Shown: positions 37,030 to 48,083, numbered from the stretch's first letter. The stretch: 64,000 bases of DNA from Rikenellaceae bacterium (GCA_015060015.1 SUZG01000009.1:23945-87944); one strand, 5' to 3'. A program made the numbers and translations. The notes: generated from the letters alone by a model not told the origin.

Positions 37030-37815
37030 CTATATCAATCCATAGTGCTGCAACGCGGCCTCTATGCCGTCGTCATCCACCGACAGCGTGACATAGTCAG
37101 CCACAGCCTTCAACTCCTCGCAGGCATTGCCCATCGCAACACCTATGCCTGCATCCCTCACCATAGGCACATCGTTGCCGCCGTCACCAAAGGCCATAGC
37201 CTCCCGCAGCGACAAGCCGTAGTACTCCATAACCTTACTGATACCCACCGACTTATCGACACCACGCAGGTTGATATCCATAAAGGTCTCTACCCAGCGT
37301 GAAGCGACACACTCCGCGAGAAAGGGCATAATCTTCGCCTCTGTGTCGGCGTCGATGTAGGGGCACATCTGCAAGACGGGTTGCGTGGCGACAACCTCCC
37401 TTAAATCGGCCACCGTAGGCTCTATGGCAATCATATCGGCAATCGTACGCACCCTCTCGCCTATATGGCTGACGAAGATATCCTCGTGCGTCATCACAGC
37501 CGACTGAAAGCCATACTTACGTTCCAACGCCCACACCTTCTCGACCACCTCGCGAGGAAAAGCCCTCTCGAAGATAACCTCGCCCTCGGCGGTGATGCAG
37601 TAGCTGCCATTGACCGTGACGTAGCCATCGACCTCGATATCCTCCACCACCTCGGTATGACGCATCAGACGCCCCGTAGCGATAAAGACCTTGATGCCCT
37701 GCTCACGCAGGCGTATGATAGCACGGCGTGCAGAGTCGGGCACTGTGTGGCTCCGAAAGCTCACTAACGTACCGTCTATGTCGAAGAATACGGCCTTGAT
37801 ATTGTGGTTGTTCAT
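37030..37815 (-). CDS. Cof-type HAD-IIB phosphatase
   Basis: KAVFFDIDGTLVSFRSHTVPDSARRAI...FIATGR; GVDKSVGISKVMEYYGLSLREAMAFGDGGNDVPM. Confidence 0.92.
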   Translation of the reverse strand: MNNHNIKAVFFDIDGTLVSFRSHTVPDSARRAIIRLREQGIKVFIATGRLMRHTEVVEDIEVDGYVTVNGSYCITAEGEVIFERAFPREVVEKVWALERKYGFQSAVMTHEDIFVSHIGERVRTIADMIAIEPTVADLREVVATQPVLQMCPYIDADTEAKIMPFLAECVASRWVETFMDINLRGVDKSVGISKVMEYYGLSLREAMAFGDGGNDVPMVRDAGIGVAMGNACEELKAVADYVTLSVDDDGIEAALQHYGLI

Positions 37816-37821
37816 CTGTCG

Positions 37822-38283
37822 TTACTTATAGCGTTTCATCGCCTTGTCCATCTCGCGGCGGGCATCATTCTCTTTGAGGTACTCACGCTTGTCGTATGCC
37901 TTACGGCCACGAGCCAAGCCGATGACCACCTTGGCATAGCCCTTCTCGCTGAGGAACAGACGCAGTCCCACCACCGTCAGGCCCTTATCCTGAAGGCTGC
38001 GTTGCAGTTTAGTGAGCTCCTTGCGTTGCAGCAGGAGCTTTCTGTCACGCTTGGGTGCGTGGTTGTTACACGTTCCCCAGCCATACTCCGCCACATTCAT
38101 ACCGCGTATCCACAGCTCGCCTCTATCGAAGTAGCAGTAGCAGTCGGTCAGCGAGGCCTTACCCAGACGTATGGACTTTATCTCGGTGCCGACAAGCACA
38201 ATACCCGCCACATACTCCTCCAAAATCTCGTAGTCGAAGGTAGCTCGCTTGTTTCGTATGTTTATGTTTTTATAGTCTGCCAT
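37822..38283 (-). CDS. smpB: SsrA-binding protein SmpB
   Basis: [71 protein letters not shown]. Confidence 0.96.
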   Translation of the reverse strand: MADYKNINIRNKRATFDYEILEEYVAGIVLVGTEIKSIRLGKASLTDCYCYFDRGELWIRGMNVAEYGWGTCNNHAPKRDRKLLLQRKELTKLQRSLQDKGLTVVGLRLFLSEKGYAKVVIGLARGRKAYDKREYLKENDARREMDKAMKRYK

Positions 38284-38478
38284 ATTCCTATTACAACTTC
38301 ATCTGGCACTCTTTTTGCCACTTTTCGGGTGGCAGGGCCGGATAAAGGTAACTAATTCTTTTATCTTTTGATTGTTTTACAACACATCTTTCTGTTTATT
38401 TTCTGTTTGCACACGGTATGCGTCGCGAGACGTATACGCCTCCGGTCTCTGCCCTTTTTTGTCTGACCGTGCGCCTCA

Positions 38479-40446
38479 TTAGAGTATCAGTCGGCGACTC
38501 AGCTTGGCAAGTTGCAACTTGGTACCGTTCAGTCGGTTGAGTATCTTCATAACCTCTGCCTCCTCTTCGTCCGACAGCTCCTCCTGCAACCTCTGATGCT
38601 GCACCCTTATCAGGCGGTCGATGACCTTCGACTGATAAATCAGAATCACCTTCGGCACACCCGCAGCCAGCAGCTCCACCTCCGACTCAATGTGCACCTC
38701 CTTGCGTCGCCACAAATCACTCGCCACATACATATCGTCCGACGTGAGCAAATCAACTGCCACATCGCACACCTCCGGAAGGTAGTGATTGACAAAGTGC
38801 TGCTGTGGTATCTCCACGCCCACGCCGCTGCGTTGCCACAACTCGCGATAGGTCTCATATAACTCTCTGAGGGCCTTGTCCTGCAACTCTATCTTATCCC
38901 TGTCGAGGGTGGTGAATATATACTCCGCAACATTTATCGGCACATACTCCTTGCCCTCCTTCTGCTCGAAGTACTTATGTCCCGACTTCAACAGATACTT
39001 CACAATCTCCTTTTCCAGAGCATCCTCGCCACTGCCACCTGCCTGACTGCCCTGCACATTGACCTCGACACCCTGCTCCTCGCGTATGAGAGCCTGCTGA
39101 CGGCGTACAAACTCCATAGACTCCTTGTCGGCGGTCTTGCTCACGCGACGACGTGCCACCTCGCTGATAAGCACATTCTCGTCAGCATCCATAATGCGGG
39201 CACACTCCTTCGTGAATACCGAACGCTGTATGGCATCCTCGACAAGAGCTATCGACCCAACCATATCGGCTATAACCTCGCCTATGCGTATGGGGTCGCC
39301 TGCGGCATCCTTCATCAGAAGTTTGGCCTTGAACGAGAGGAAGTCCTCCTCGTGGGTGCGTATATACTCCTGCACCTCGTCGGCCGTATGGCTACGGGCA
39401 AACGAGTCGGGGTCCTCGGGCTCGGGCAGCAGCACCACTCGCACATTCATACCCTCTTTCAGGATGATGTCGATGCCTCGCAGTGAAGCCTTCTGACCCG
39501 CAGGGTCGCCGTCGTAGATGATTGTTATGTTACGCGTGAAGCGATGCAGCAACTGCACCTGCTCGACCGTAAGCGACGTACCCGACGACGAGACAACATT
39601 CTCTACACCAGCCTGATGCATCGAGATAACATCGGTGTAGCCCTCGACCATAATCACAGCATCGTGCTGCTGGATGGCTCGCTTGGCGAAGTAGAGGCCA
39701 TATAGCTCGCGTCGCTTGTTGTATATCTCACTCTCGGGCGAGTTCTGATACTTCGCCACCTGCTTGTCGGTACGCAGCGTACGGCCACCAAAACCCACTA
39801 CACGACCCGATATGTTGTGTATGGGGAACATCACGCGGTCGCGGAAGCGGTCATACAGACGGCCGTCACTCTCGCGTTTCAGCGAAAGACCCGTAGAGAG
39901 CAGAAACTCCTCCTTATAACCCGCCTGCAACGCCGCAATCGAGATATCATCGCCACGCGATGAGCAGAAACCCAGACCGAATTTGCGAATGGTAGCATCG
40001 GTAAAACCACGCTTCTGCGAGAAGTAGGAGATACCCACGGCACGACCCTCGCTGTTACCCGTGAGGTACTTGGCAAAATACTCCGCCGCCCAGCCATTCA
40101 GGGCGAACATACTCTCGCGGTTGTCGTTGCGACGCACATCCTCCTCGGTGAGAGCCCTCTCCTCGACCTCGATGCCGTAGCGTTTTGCCACCACCTTCAA
40201 CGCCTCGGGGTAGGATATGCCCTCCTGCTCCATAACGAAGGTAACGGCATTGCCTCCCTTGCCACATCCGAAGCACTTATAGACACCCTTCGCCGGTGAT
40301 ACCATAAACGAGGGGGTCTTCTCCTGATGGAAAGGACAACACGCCTGATAATTCACGCCCTTGCGTTTCAGCGTGACATAGTCGCCAATAATCTCAACGA
40401 TATTGGCAGCGGCATAAATTCTATCTACGGTCTGACGGTCAATCAT
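38479..40446 (-). CDS. dnaG: DNA primase
   Basis: CCPFHQEKTPSFMVSPAKGVYKCFGCGKGGNAVTFVM; VEGYTDVISMHQAGVENVVSSSGTSLT. Confidence 0.97.
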   Translation of the reverse strand: MIDRQTVDRIYAAANIVEIIGDYVTLKRKGVNYQACCPFHQEKTPSFMVSPAKGVYKCFGCGKGGNAVTFVMEQEGISYPEALKVVAKRYGIEVEERALTEEDVRRNDNRESMFALNGWAAEYFAKYLTGNSEGRAVGISYFSQKRGFTDATIRKFGLGFCSSRGDDISIAALQAGYKEEFLLSTGLSLKRESDGRLYDRFRDRVMFPIHNISGRVVGFGGRTLRTDKQVAKYQNSPESEIYNKRRELYGLYFAKRAIQQHDAVIMVEGYTDVISMHQAGVENVVSSSGTSLTVEQVQLLHRFTRNITIIYDGDPAGQKASLRGIDIILKEGMNVRVVLLPEPEDPDSFARSHTADEVQEYIRTHEEDFLSFKAKLLMKDAAGDPIRIGEVIADMVGSIALVEDAIQRSVFTKECARIMDADENVLISEVARRRVSKTADKESMEFVRRQQALIREEQGVEVNVQGSQAGGSGEDALEKEIVKYLLKSGHKYFEQKEGKEYVPINVAEYIFTTLDRDKIELQDKALRELYETYRELWQRSGVGVEIPQQHFVNHYLPEVCDVAVDLLTSDDMYVASDLWRRKEVHIESEVELLAAGVPKVILIYQSKVIDRLIRVQHQRLQEELSDEEEAEVMKILNRLNGTKLQLAKLSRRLIL

Positions 40447-40529
40447 AGCCTACAAAGATACGATAAATTAATCAATATTTCAAATTTTATCACTATCTTT
40501 GCGACCGACTATTATATATATAATGTAAT

Positions 40530-41411
40530 ATGCACAAATCAGGATTTGTTAATATCATAGGAAACCCCAATGTGGGTAAATCAACGCTGATGAATGCCTT
40601 GGTGGGCGAACGCCTCTCGATTATCACATCGAAGGCACAGACCACGCGTCATCGCATTATGGGCATCGTCAATGGCGAGGACTTTCAGATTGTCTATTCC
40701 GACACTCCGGGTATCCTGAAACCCGCATACAAGTTGCAGGAGTCGATGATGAACTTTGTCGAGGGTGCGGTAGATGATGCCGACGTAATACTCTATGTAA
40801 CTGACACCGTGGAGGATAGCACACGACAGGAGAGCATTGTCAGTCGCATAGCCCGCAGCGGAATACCTACCATAGTGGTAATCAACAAGCTGGACCTTAC
40901 AACGCCCGACCACTTGGAGGAGATAGCTTCACGCTGGGCGGAGCATCTGCCCGAAGCGGTCATCATACCCTGCTCGGCGAGGGAGAAGGTGGGCATAAAC
41001 GGCGTGCTGGCGGCCATTCTGGAACGCCTGCCCGAGGGTGAACCCTTCTACGACAAGGATACACTGACGGACAAGACGCTGCGTTTCTTCGCTTCGGAGA
41101 TTATCCGCGAGAAGATATTGCTGAACTACGACAAGGAGATACCCTACTGCTGTGAGATTGAGATAGATACATACAAGGAGGAGCCTGCTATCGACCGCAT
41201 ATCGGCAACGATATATGTCGCCCGTCAGTCACAAAAGGGCATCGTCATAGGTCACAAGGGCGAGAGGCTCAAACGCGTGGGACAGCAGGCGAGAATAGAT
41301 ATGGAGCAGTTCCTCGGCAAGAAGGTCTTTTTGCAGCTCTTCGTGAAGGTGCAGGAGGACTGGCGTAACAACACCCGACAGTTGCAGCGATTCGGGTATG
41401 AGATGAAATAG
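40530..41411 (+). CDS. era: GTPase Era
   Basis: GNPNVGKSTLMNALVGERLSIITSKAQTTRHRI, SDTPGI, VINKLD, KH-domain GHKGERLKRVGQQAR. Confidence 0.96.
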   Translation: MHKSGFVNIIGNPNVGKSTLMNALVGERLSIITSKAQTTRHRIMGIVNGEDFQIVYSDTPGILKPAYKLQESMMNFVEGAVDDADVILYVTDTVEDSTRQESIVSRIARSGIPTIVVINKLDLTTPDHLEEIASRWAEHLPEAVIIPCSAREKVGINGVLAAILERLPEGEPFYDKDTLTDKTLRFFASEIIREKILLNYDKEIPYCCEIEIDTYKEEPAIDRISATIYVARQSQKGIVIGHKGERLKRVGQQARIDMEQFLGKKVFLQLFVKVQEDWRNNTRQLQRFGYEMK

Positions 41412-41416
41412 AAGAG

Positions 41417-41446
41417 GGGAATTCAAAATTCAAAATTTAAAATTTA
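41417..41446. repeat. TTCAAAA 7-mer repeat tract
   Basis: aggggaattcaaaattcaaaatttaaaattt directly after era. Confidence 0.6.
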
Positions 41447-41527
41447 ACCGACGCCAAACCGAGGGCAATCAAACTTTGTTTGAATTGCCGAGCAGGAGCA
41501 ATTAAAAGCCGACCTTGTGCCGGATTA
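41446..41527. repeat. Inverted copy of the 30.7-31.0 kb intergenic repeat
   Basis: aaccgacgccaaaccgagggcaatcaaactttgtttgaattgccgagcaggagcaattaaaagccgaccttgtgccgg. Confidence 0.75.
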
Positions 41528-41575
41528 AAACTAAAAAACATACTTTTTCGGGTATTTTTGCGTTAGACAAAGCAG

Positions 41576-43585
41576 ATGACGTTGAGCAACGACATACGAC
41601 GCTGGATAGCGAGGGCGACACTCTCGCTGGTGCTGTTATGCTCTTTTACGCACGCCTCGGCACAGTACGACAAGGAGTACTTCTACTATATGGGCCGTCA
41701 CTTTATGATGAATGACGACTACTATCAGGCCATACGCACGCTGAACGTGCTGCTACGCTTCGACGAGGATGCCCACGAGGGTTACTTCCTGCGAGGCATC
41801 GCCAAGTACAACCTCGAAGATCTGCTCGGTGCCGATGCCGACTTCTCCACCGCCATAGAGAAGAACCCCGTATTCACGAAGGCCTACACCTATCGAGCCA
41901 TCACGCGTTCGCGGCTGGGTAACTACGACGACGCACTGCAAGACTTCCATCAGGCCATAGAGCTGCGTCCCGACCTGCCGGGTCCCTATTACAGCCGAGG
42001 TGTCACACGCCTGCTGAACAAGCAATACGACAAGGCTATCGAGGATTTCGATATGTTCCTGCGAAAGGAGAAGAAGGTGGCCGATGCCTACGTCAATAGA
42101 GGCGTCTGCTATCTGCAACTGCGTGATACAGTGCGTGCCTACGAGGATTTCAGCACAGCCATACGCACCAACCGCGAGGACCCCAACCCCTACAATCGCC
42201 GTGGTGCCCTGCTTATGGAGCAGCGTCGCTACGCCGAGGCCGAGGAGGACCTCAACACTGCCATACGCCACGACTCGACATATCTCTTGTCGTTCTTCAA
42301 CCGAGCATTGGTCTATAACTATACCAACCGGCCCTTGCAAGCCCTCAGCGACTTCGACCACGTCATAGCATTGGACTCCACGTCGTCGCTGACATACTTC
42401 AATCGTGCCATTCTGCGTCAGCAGATAGGCGACTACAACCGAGCCTTGGAGGACTACAACCGCGTGGCACACTACTCGCCCGACAATGTGCTGGTATATT
42501 ACAATCGTGCGGGTCTGCACCTGCAACTCGGCGACCTTACGCAATCTACCGAGGACTACACGCGTGCCATAGAGCTATACCCCGACTTCGCCAATGCCTA
42601 TCTCGGCCGTAGCCATGTGCGTCTATTGATGGGCGATAGGAAGGGTGCTTCGGCAGACCACCGCGAGGCACAACGCAAGATAGCCGAATACAAGGAGAGG
42701 CTCACCGATACCACCTACTCAATCTATGCCGACACGACGCAACGCTTCGACAAGTTGCTATCGTTTGAGGCACGCACGACGCGTAATTTCGAGAGCCGTG
42801 CCGAGCAGTCGGGAGCCACCATCGAGAGTGATTTGCACCTGCTGCCACTCTATAAGTTCACGCTTATCGAGGCCGACTCGGCACTTACAGCCACCCGCAA
42901 GGCATACCACGCCCAACGCCTCATTGACTTTGAGCAGCGTCTGGATGACAGGCGTATGATACTATCACGCCATAAGAGCAACCTCTCGCCCGACACACTT
43001 GTTGCGATGGACAGAGCCATAGCCCAACGCCAAAGGGAGGAGAGCTCATCGTGGCTGCTCTACTTCCAGCGAGCTATCACGCAGTCGCTTATCAAGCAAT
43101 ACACCAACGCTGTGGCGACCCTCTCGCTGGCTATTCAGGAGAACCCCGCCAACCCATTCCTCTACATCAACCGCAGCACCACGCGTGCCGAGATGATAGA
43201 CTTCATATCGTCGATAGATAACTCCTTCCAGCGTATATCGATAGACTCCGACCCCGCCAACCGCCTGCGTCAGTCGTCGTCACGCACCTACAACTACGAC
43301 GATGCTATTGAGGATATAACCAAGGCGATAAAGCTATACCCCGACTTCGCATACGCCTACTACAACCGTGCAGGTCTGTATGCCATCTCGGGTCGTCTGC
43401 CCGAGGCCTACGACGACTATACGCGAGCCATAGAGCTTAATCCTGCGTTTGGCGATGCCTACTACAATCGCGGCCTGGTGCAGATATTTATGAAGGATAC
43501 GCGTAAAGGCTGCCTCGATTTGTCGAAGGCAGGCGAGCTGGGCGTGGAGAATGCCTACGAGGCTTTGAGGTATTATAGCGAGTAA
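41576..43585 (+). CDS. Exported TPR-repeat protein
   Basis: Signal peptide; many TPR units (AYTYRAITRSRLGNYDDALQDFHQAIELRPDLPGPYYSRG...). Confidence 0.9.
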   Translation: MTLSNDIRRWIARATLSLVLLCSFTHASAQYDKEYFYYMGRHFMMNDDYYQAIRTLNVLLRFDEDAHEGYFLRGIAKYNLEDLLGADADFSTAIEKNPVFTKAYTYRAITRSRLGNYDDALQDFHQAIELRPDLPGPYYSRGVTRLLNKQYDKAIEDFDMFLRKEKKVADAYVNRGVCYLQLRDTVRAYEDFSTAIRTNREDPNPYNRRGALLMEQRRYAEAEEDLNTAIRHDSTYLLSFFNRALVYNYTNRPLQALSDFDHVIALDSTSSLTYFNRAILRQQIGDYNRALEDYNRVAHYSPDNVLVYYNRAGLHLQLGDLTQSTEDYTRAIELYPDFANAYLGRSHVRLLMGDRKGASADHREAQRKIAEYKERLTDTTYSIYADTTQRFDKLLSFEARTTRNFESRAEQSGATIESDLHLLPLYKFTLIEADSALTATRKAYHAQRLIDFEQRLDDRRMILSRHKSNLSPDTLVAMDRAIAQRQREESSSWLLYFQRAITQSLIKQYTNAVATLSLAIQENPANPFLYINRSTTRAEMIDFISSIDNSFQRISIDSDPANRLRQSSSRTYNYDDAIEDITKAIKLYPDFAYAYYNRAGLYAISGRLPEAYDDYTRAIELNPAFGDAYYNRGLVQIFMKDTRKGCLDLSKAGELGVENAYEALRYYSE

Positions 43586-43589
43586 GGGA

Positions 43590-43640
43590 GGGGAATTCAA
43601 AATTCAAAATTCAAAATTCATAATTCGTAATTCATAATTA
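43590..43640. repeat. TTCAAAA 7-mer repeat tract
   Basis: aggggaattcaaaattcaaaattcaaaattcataattcgtaattcataatt. Confidence 0.6.
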
Positions 43641-43702
43641 AGGCTGACATACCATAAAATAAAATTCAAAATAAATACACAAACATAAAATTTATAAAAA
43701 CT

Positions 43703-45109
43703 ATGACTCAAACTTTACAACAAAAACTCAACGACAAGGCGTGGGCTCGCTGGACGGCGATGTTGCTTATCGCACTTATGATGCTCTTCGCCCACATGTT
43801 CGTTGATGTAATCTCTCCTTTGAAGGAGCTGATTCAGGTGCAGCGTGGCTGGACCTCTGATGTCTTCGGCACATACGCCGGCTCGGAGTATCTGCTCAAC
43901 GTGTGGGGCTTCCTCATCGTGGCAGGTATCATTCTCGACAAGATGGGTATCCGCTTCACGGGTGAGCTCTCGGCAATACTTATGCTCGCAGGAGCCTCAA
44001 TCAAGTATTACGCCGTAAGCGAAGCCTTTATGGGTTCAGGCTTGGAGGCTTGGCTCAACTCTTGGTGGGTGGCTATGCCCGCAAGTGCCAAGCTCGCATC
44101 GCTGGGCTTTATGATCTTCGGCTGTGGCTGCGAGATGGCAGGTATCACAGCATCGAAGGCTCTGGCCAAGTGGTTTGAGGGTAAGGAGATGGCCCTGGCT
44201 ATGGGTTTGGAGATGGCTCTGGCACGCATCGGTGTATTCTTCATCTTCACCATCTCGCCCCGCGTGGCAGGCATTGGCGGTGCTGACCCCTCTATCGTAC
44301 GTCCTGTGGCGTTCTGCACAGCGTTGTTGTTTATCGGTCTGTTATGCTTCACCGTATTCTGCGTAATGGACAAGAAGCTGGACCAGCAGACAGGTGGTAC
44401 TGCATCGGGCGAAAGCGAGGAGGAGTTCAAGATGAGTGATATCGGCAAGATATTCTCGTCACGCCTGTTCTGGATTGTCGCTATGCTCTGCGTACTCTAC
44501 TACTCGGCAATCTTCCCCTTCCAGAAGTTCGCCGCCAATATGTTGCAGAGTAATCTGGGCATTACAGCGACGGCTGCGGCCGACATCTTCCGCTGGTTCC
44601 CCATCGGTGCGGCTTTTATCACTCCGTTCCTCGGTTTCTATCTCGACCGCCGAGGCAAGGGTGCTACGATGCTTATCTTGGGCTCACTGCTGATGATTAT
44701 CTGCCATACGACCTTCGCTTTGGTGCTGCCCGCAGTACCGAGCAAGGCTATCGCCTTTGCGGCTATCATCCTGCTGGGTATCTCGTTCTCGCTGGTACCC
44801 GCTGCTTTGTGGCCCTCAATTCCCAAGATTATGGATAAGCGTTATCTGGGTAGTGCCTATTCGCTTATCTTCTGGGTGCAGAACTTCGGTTTGAGTGGCA
44901 CACCTATTATCATCGGCTATGCGTTGGAGAAGTCTAACCCGGGTGTTGCCGAGCAGATTGCCGCAGGTGCCGAGGGTGTAGCCTATAACTATACAGTGCC
45001 TATGCTTTTGTTCGCATCGTTGGGTGTTATGGCGTTGCTCTTCGCCCTCTGGTTGAAGGCCGACGACAAGCGTAACCACTACGGCTTGGAGGAGCCTAAT
45101 ATCAAGTAG
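43703..45109 (+). CDS. MFS transporter
   Basis: 12-TM-like hydrophobic protein; GFLIVAGIILDKMGIRFTGELSAILM, FYLDRRGKGATMLILGSLLMI. Confidence 0.88.
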   Translation: MTQTLQQKLNDKAWARWTAMLLIALMMLFAHMFVDVISPLKELIQVQRGWTSDVFGTYAGSEYLLNVWGFLIVAGIILDKMGIRFTGELSAILMLAGASIKYYAVSEAFMGSGLEAWLNSWWVAMPASAKLASLGFMIFGCGCEMAGITASKALAKWFEGKEMALAMGLEMALARIGVFFIFTISPRVAGIGGADPSIVRPVAFCTALLFIGLLCFTVFCVMDKKLDQQTGGTASGESEEEFKMSDIGKIFSSRLFWIVAMLCVLYYSAIFPFQKFAANMLQSNLGITATAAADIFRWFPIGAAFITPFLGFYLDRRGKGATMLILGSLLMIICHTTFALVLPAVPSKAIAFAAIILLGISFSLVPAALWPSIPKIMDKRYLGSAYSLIFWVQNFGLSGTPIIIGYALEKSNPGVAEQIAAGAEGVAYNYTVPMLLFASLGVMALLFALWLKADDKRNHYGLEEPNIK

Positions 45110-45139
45110 GACACAGTTTACGCCGTATATAGAAAGAGT

Positions 45140-45167
45140 AAGGTCGCTACTTTTCGGTAGCGACCTT
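45140..45167 (+). terminator. Hairpin AAGGTCGCTAC-ttttcg-GTAGCGACCTT
   Basis: 11-bp perfect stem followed by T-rich sequence after the MFS gene. Confidence 0.8.
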
Positions 45168-45221
45168 ATTGTTTATTGTTGGCCATTCCACCGAGCCATA
45201 GACACGAGAGGCCATAAAAGT

Positions 45222-45328
45222 CGAAGAGTTCGGGAGATTAGGAAGATTAAAGAAATTAGGGAATTTAGAGATTATGTAAAGCTCCCTATATTCCCTAAAC
45301 TCACTAAATTCCTTGAATTCCCTATACA
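45222..45328. repeat. 9-mer-unit inverted repeat
   Basis: cgaagagttcgggagattaggaagattaaagaaattagggaatttagag...ctccctatattccctaaactcactaaattccttgaattccc. Confidence 0.7.
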
Positions 45329-45330
45329 CC

Positions 45331-45480
45331 GCAGAACACCAAAATCACCCGTCAGGCTTTCTTCCCAAAATAATTCGTATGACGTGGGGATTTTTAGGCT
45401 TGCGAAGAAGGAAAAACCGCAGCATACTAATCGTATGTGAGGATTTTTCCGCCAAGCAGAACACCAAAATCACCCGTCAG
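45331..45480 (+). repeat. ~100-nt stem-loop repeat, copy 3, preceded by a duplicated right arm
   Basis: GCAGAACACCAAAATCACCCGTCAG at 45331-45355 and 45456-45480 (125 bp apart); inner arms GGAAAAACC/GGATTTTTCC around GCATACTAATCGTATG. Confidence 0.8.
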
Positions 45481-45496
45481 ACGGATTATTTAAGGT

Positions 45497-46846
45497 TTAT
45501 TTCATAATGCCGGTATAGTTATGAGGTGTAATAACTCGCAACTCTGCCTTCACTCTCTCCTCGACATCAAGACCCTCGACAAACTCCTTGATGGTCTGCT
45601 CGGTGATATGGCCTCCGGTACGGGTGAGGGCCTTCAACGCCTCGTAAGGGTTGGGATAGGCCTCACGGCGGAGAATGGTCTGCATAGCCTCGGCAACAAC
45701 AGCCCAGTTATCCTCCAAATCGGCCGCAAGAGCTGCCTCATTGAGGATAATCTTGCCCAAGCCTCGCTGCAATGACGAGAAGGCTATGAGTGAGTGAGCC
45801 ATAGGCACACCTATATTACGCAATACGGTAGAGTCAGTCAGGTCACGCTGCATACGCGAGATGGGGAGCTTGGCAGCAAGGAACTCGAAGGTAGCATTTG
45901 CCACGCCGAAGTTACCCTCGGCATTCTCGAAGTCGATAGGATTGACCTTGTGAGGCATAGCCGACGAGCCCACCTCGCCCTTCTTGACCTGCTGGCGGAA
46001 GTACTCCATAGATATATAGGTCCACATATCGCGTGCAAGGTCGGTGAGGATATTGTTTATACGCTTCAACGCATCGAAGGTCGCTGCGAGGTTGTCGTAA
46101 TGCTCAATCTGCGTGGTGTATTGTGCTCGCACCAGACCGAGAGACTCCACGAAGGAGTTACCGAACTCAACCCAATCAACATCGGGATAGGCCACATTGT
46201 GGGCATTGAAACCGCCCGTAGCACCACCGAACTTGGCCATAGGCTCGATGTCGTTCAGCAGGTCAATCTGACGTTCCAGACGTTCCACAAAGACCTTGAA
46301 CTCCTTACCGAGGCGTGTAGGCGATGCGGGCTGTCCGTGTGTGTGGGCCAGCATAGGCACATCTTCCCACTGCTCGGCGAGTGAGTAAATCTTATCGATA
46401 AGTTCCTGCAACGCAGGCAGATATACTTCGGTCAAAGCCTCTTCCAGCAGCAGCGGAGTCGCTGTATTGTTGATATCCTGCGAGGTAAGACCGAAATGCA
46501 CAAACTCACGATAGTCATTCAGGCCCAGAGCCTCCAACTTCTCCTTGATAAGGTACTCCACTGCCTTCACGTCGTGGTTTGTTACACTCTCAATCTCCTT
46601 GACATGCTGTGCGTCCTCAACCGTAAATTCGGTGTAGAGCTTACGCAGTTCATCGTATGCCGACTCGGGCACACCCTTCAACTGCGGCAATGGCAGACGA
46701 CACAAGGCGATGAAGTACTCCACCTCGACACGCACACGATAGCGAATAAGTGCGAACTCTGAAAAATAATCCGACAAAGATTTCGTTACTCTGTTATAAC
46801 GGCCATCTACGGGAGATATGGCTAAAAGCTGATGCGACATAATCAA
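45497..46846 (-). CDS. purB: Adenylosuccinate lyase
   Basis: LLAISPVDGRYNRVTKSLSDYFSEFALIRYRV; GSSAMPHKVNPIDFENAEGN. Confidence 0.97.
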   Translation of the reverse strand: MIMSHQLLAISPVDGRYNRVTKSLSDYFSEFALIRYRVRVEVEYFIALCRLPLPQLKGVPESAYDELRKLYTEFTVEDAQHVKEIESVTNHDVKAVEYLIKEKLEALGLNDYREFVHFGLTSQDINNTATPLLLEEALTEVYLPALQELIDKIYSLAEQWEDVPMLAHTHGQPASPTRLGKEFKVFVERLERQIDLLNDIEPMAKFGGATGGFNAHNVAYPDVDWVEFGNSFVESLGLVRAQYTTQIEHYDNLAATFDALKRINNILTDLARDMWTYISMEYFRQQVKKGEVGSSAMPHKVNPIDFENAEGNFGVANATFEFLAAKLPISRMQRDLTDSTVLRNIGVPMAHSLIAFSSLQRGLGKIILNEAALAADLEDNWAVVAEAMQTILRREAYPNPYEALKALTRTGGHITEQTIKEFVEGLDVEERVKAELRVITPHNYTGIMK

Positions 46847-46985
46847 TCTGTTTTGGGTTTATTTTGTGTCAAAAGTAATACTTTTTATCCATACCCGAAA
46901 GAGATATTTCGCAGAATGACGATTTTTTTCTAAATTTGCAAAGATTTTGCCCTTATGGGGCTATTTAACAACAGAATATTCGACG

Positions 46986-47336
46986 ATGATTGACTTTATA
47001 ATCAGATTTATCAAGGAGAACCCGCTGACCATTGTTCTGCTGGTTATGCTCATAGCCTTCGCCCCATCGCTTGCCGGTGCTATGCTCATCGGCCTGCTTG
47101 TTGTGGTGGGATTGTTGCTCCTTATACCGGTATTTATGTACCTCCGCCTGCGACGTATAAGCCGCCGTATGGAGCAGGAGTCACAATATAGTCGCAGCTA
47201 CACCCAGCGTGAGGCACAGAAGCAACGCGAGGGCGAAGTGAAGGTCTATACCACAACCGACCGTCCCCAGAAGCGAGTAAGCGACGACGTGGGCGACTAT
47301 GTTGATTTCGAGGAGGTCAAAGAGAAAAAGGAGTAA
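46986..47336 (+). CDS. Small membrane protein, DUF4834-like
   Basis: MIDFIIRFIKENPLTIVLLVMLIAFAPSLAGAMLIG; conserved position next to mlaE; start moved to internal Met. Confidence 0.6.
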   Translation: MIDFIIRFIKENPLTIVLLVMLIAFAPSLAGAMLIGLLVVVGLLLLIPVFMYLRLRRISRRMEQESQYSRSYTQREAQKQREGEVKVYTTTDRPQKRVSDDVGDYVDFEEVKEKKE

Positions 47337-47339
47337 GCT

Positions 47340-48083
47340 ATGCTTCGATTACTGGAACATATAGGTCGCTATACGCTGTTGATGCAGAAGGTCTTTTCGC
47401 GTCCCGAGAAGATGCGTATCTACCGCGAACGCATTATGTATGAGATGGAGGCTCTGGGCCTCAACTCAATAGGCTTGACGGCTATCATTTCGGTCTTTAT
47501 CGGTGCTGCCGTCACGCTGCAGATGGCCATCACGCTGGAATCGCCATTCATACCTCAATATCTGATTGGCTACGCCACGCGTGAGGTCATGATTCTGGAG
47601 TTTTCTTCTACCGTCGTGGCTCTTATCCTCGCCGGCAAGGTGGGCTCGAATATCGCCTCCGAGATAGGCACTATGCGTATCACTGAACAGATTGACGCAT
47701 TGGAGATTATGGGCATCAACTCGGCATCATATCTCATTATGCCGAAGATTGTTGCCACGACATTCTTCTTCCCCTTCCTAGCCATTTTCAGTATGCTCAT
47801 CGGCATCGCGGGCGGATACTCCATTGCTGCCGCCACAGGCATTATGAAGACCGCCGACTACATCGAGGGTTTGCAGTACTGTTTCTATACGAGTGAGATA
47901 GCCTACGCCCTTGTGAAGATGGTCTTCTTCGCCTTCTTCGTGACGAGCATCTCGGCCTACTGCGGCTACTACGCCAAGGGTAACTCATTGGAGGTGGGTA
48001 AGGCCTCTACGCAGGCTGTGGTTATCAGTTCCATCGTCATTATGATTTGTAACCTCATCTTAACTCAACTTTTACGCACGTGA
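47340..48083 (+). CDS. mlaE: MlaE-family ABC transporter permease
   Basis: SIGLTAIISVFIGAAVTLQMAITLESPFIPQYLIGYATREVMILEFSSTVVALILAGKVGSNIASEIGTMRITEQIDALEIMGI. Confidence 0.93.
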   Translation: MLRLLEHIGRYTLLMQKVFSRPEKMRIYRERIMYEMEALGLNSIGLTAIISVFIGAAVTLQMAITLESPFIPQYLIGYATREVMILEFSSTVVALILAGKVGSNIASEIGTMRITEQIDALEIMGINSASYLIMPKIVATTFFFPFLAIFSMLIGIAGGYSIAAATGIMKTADYIEGLQYCFYTSEIAYALVKMVFFAFFVTSISAYCGYYAKGNSLEVGKASTQAVVISSIVIMICNLILTQLLRT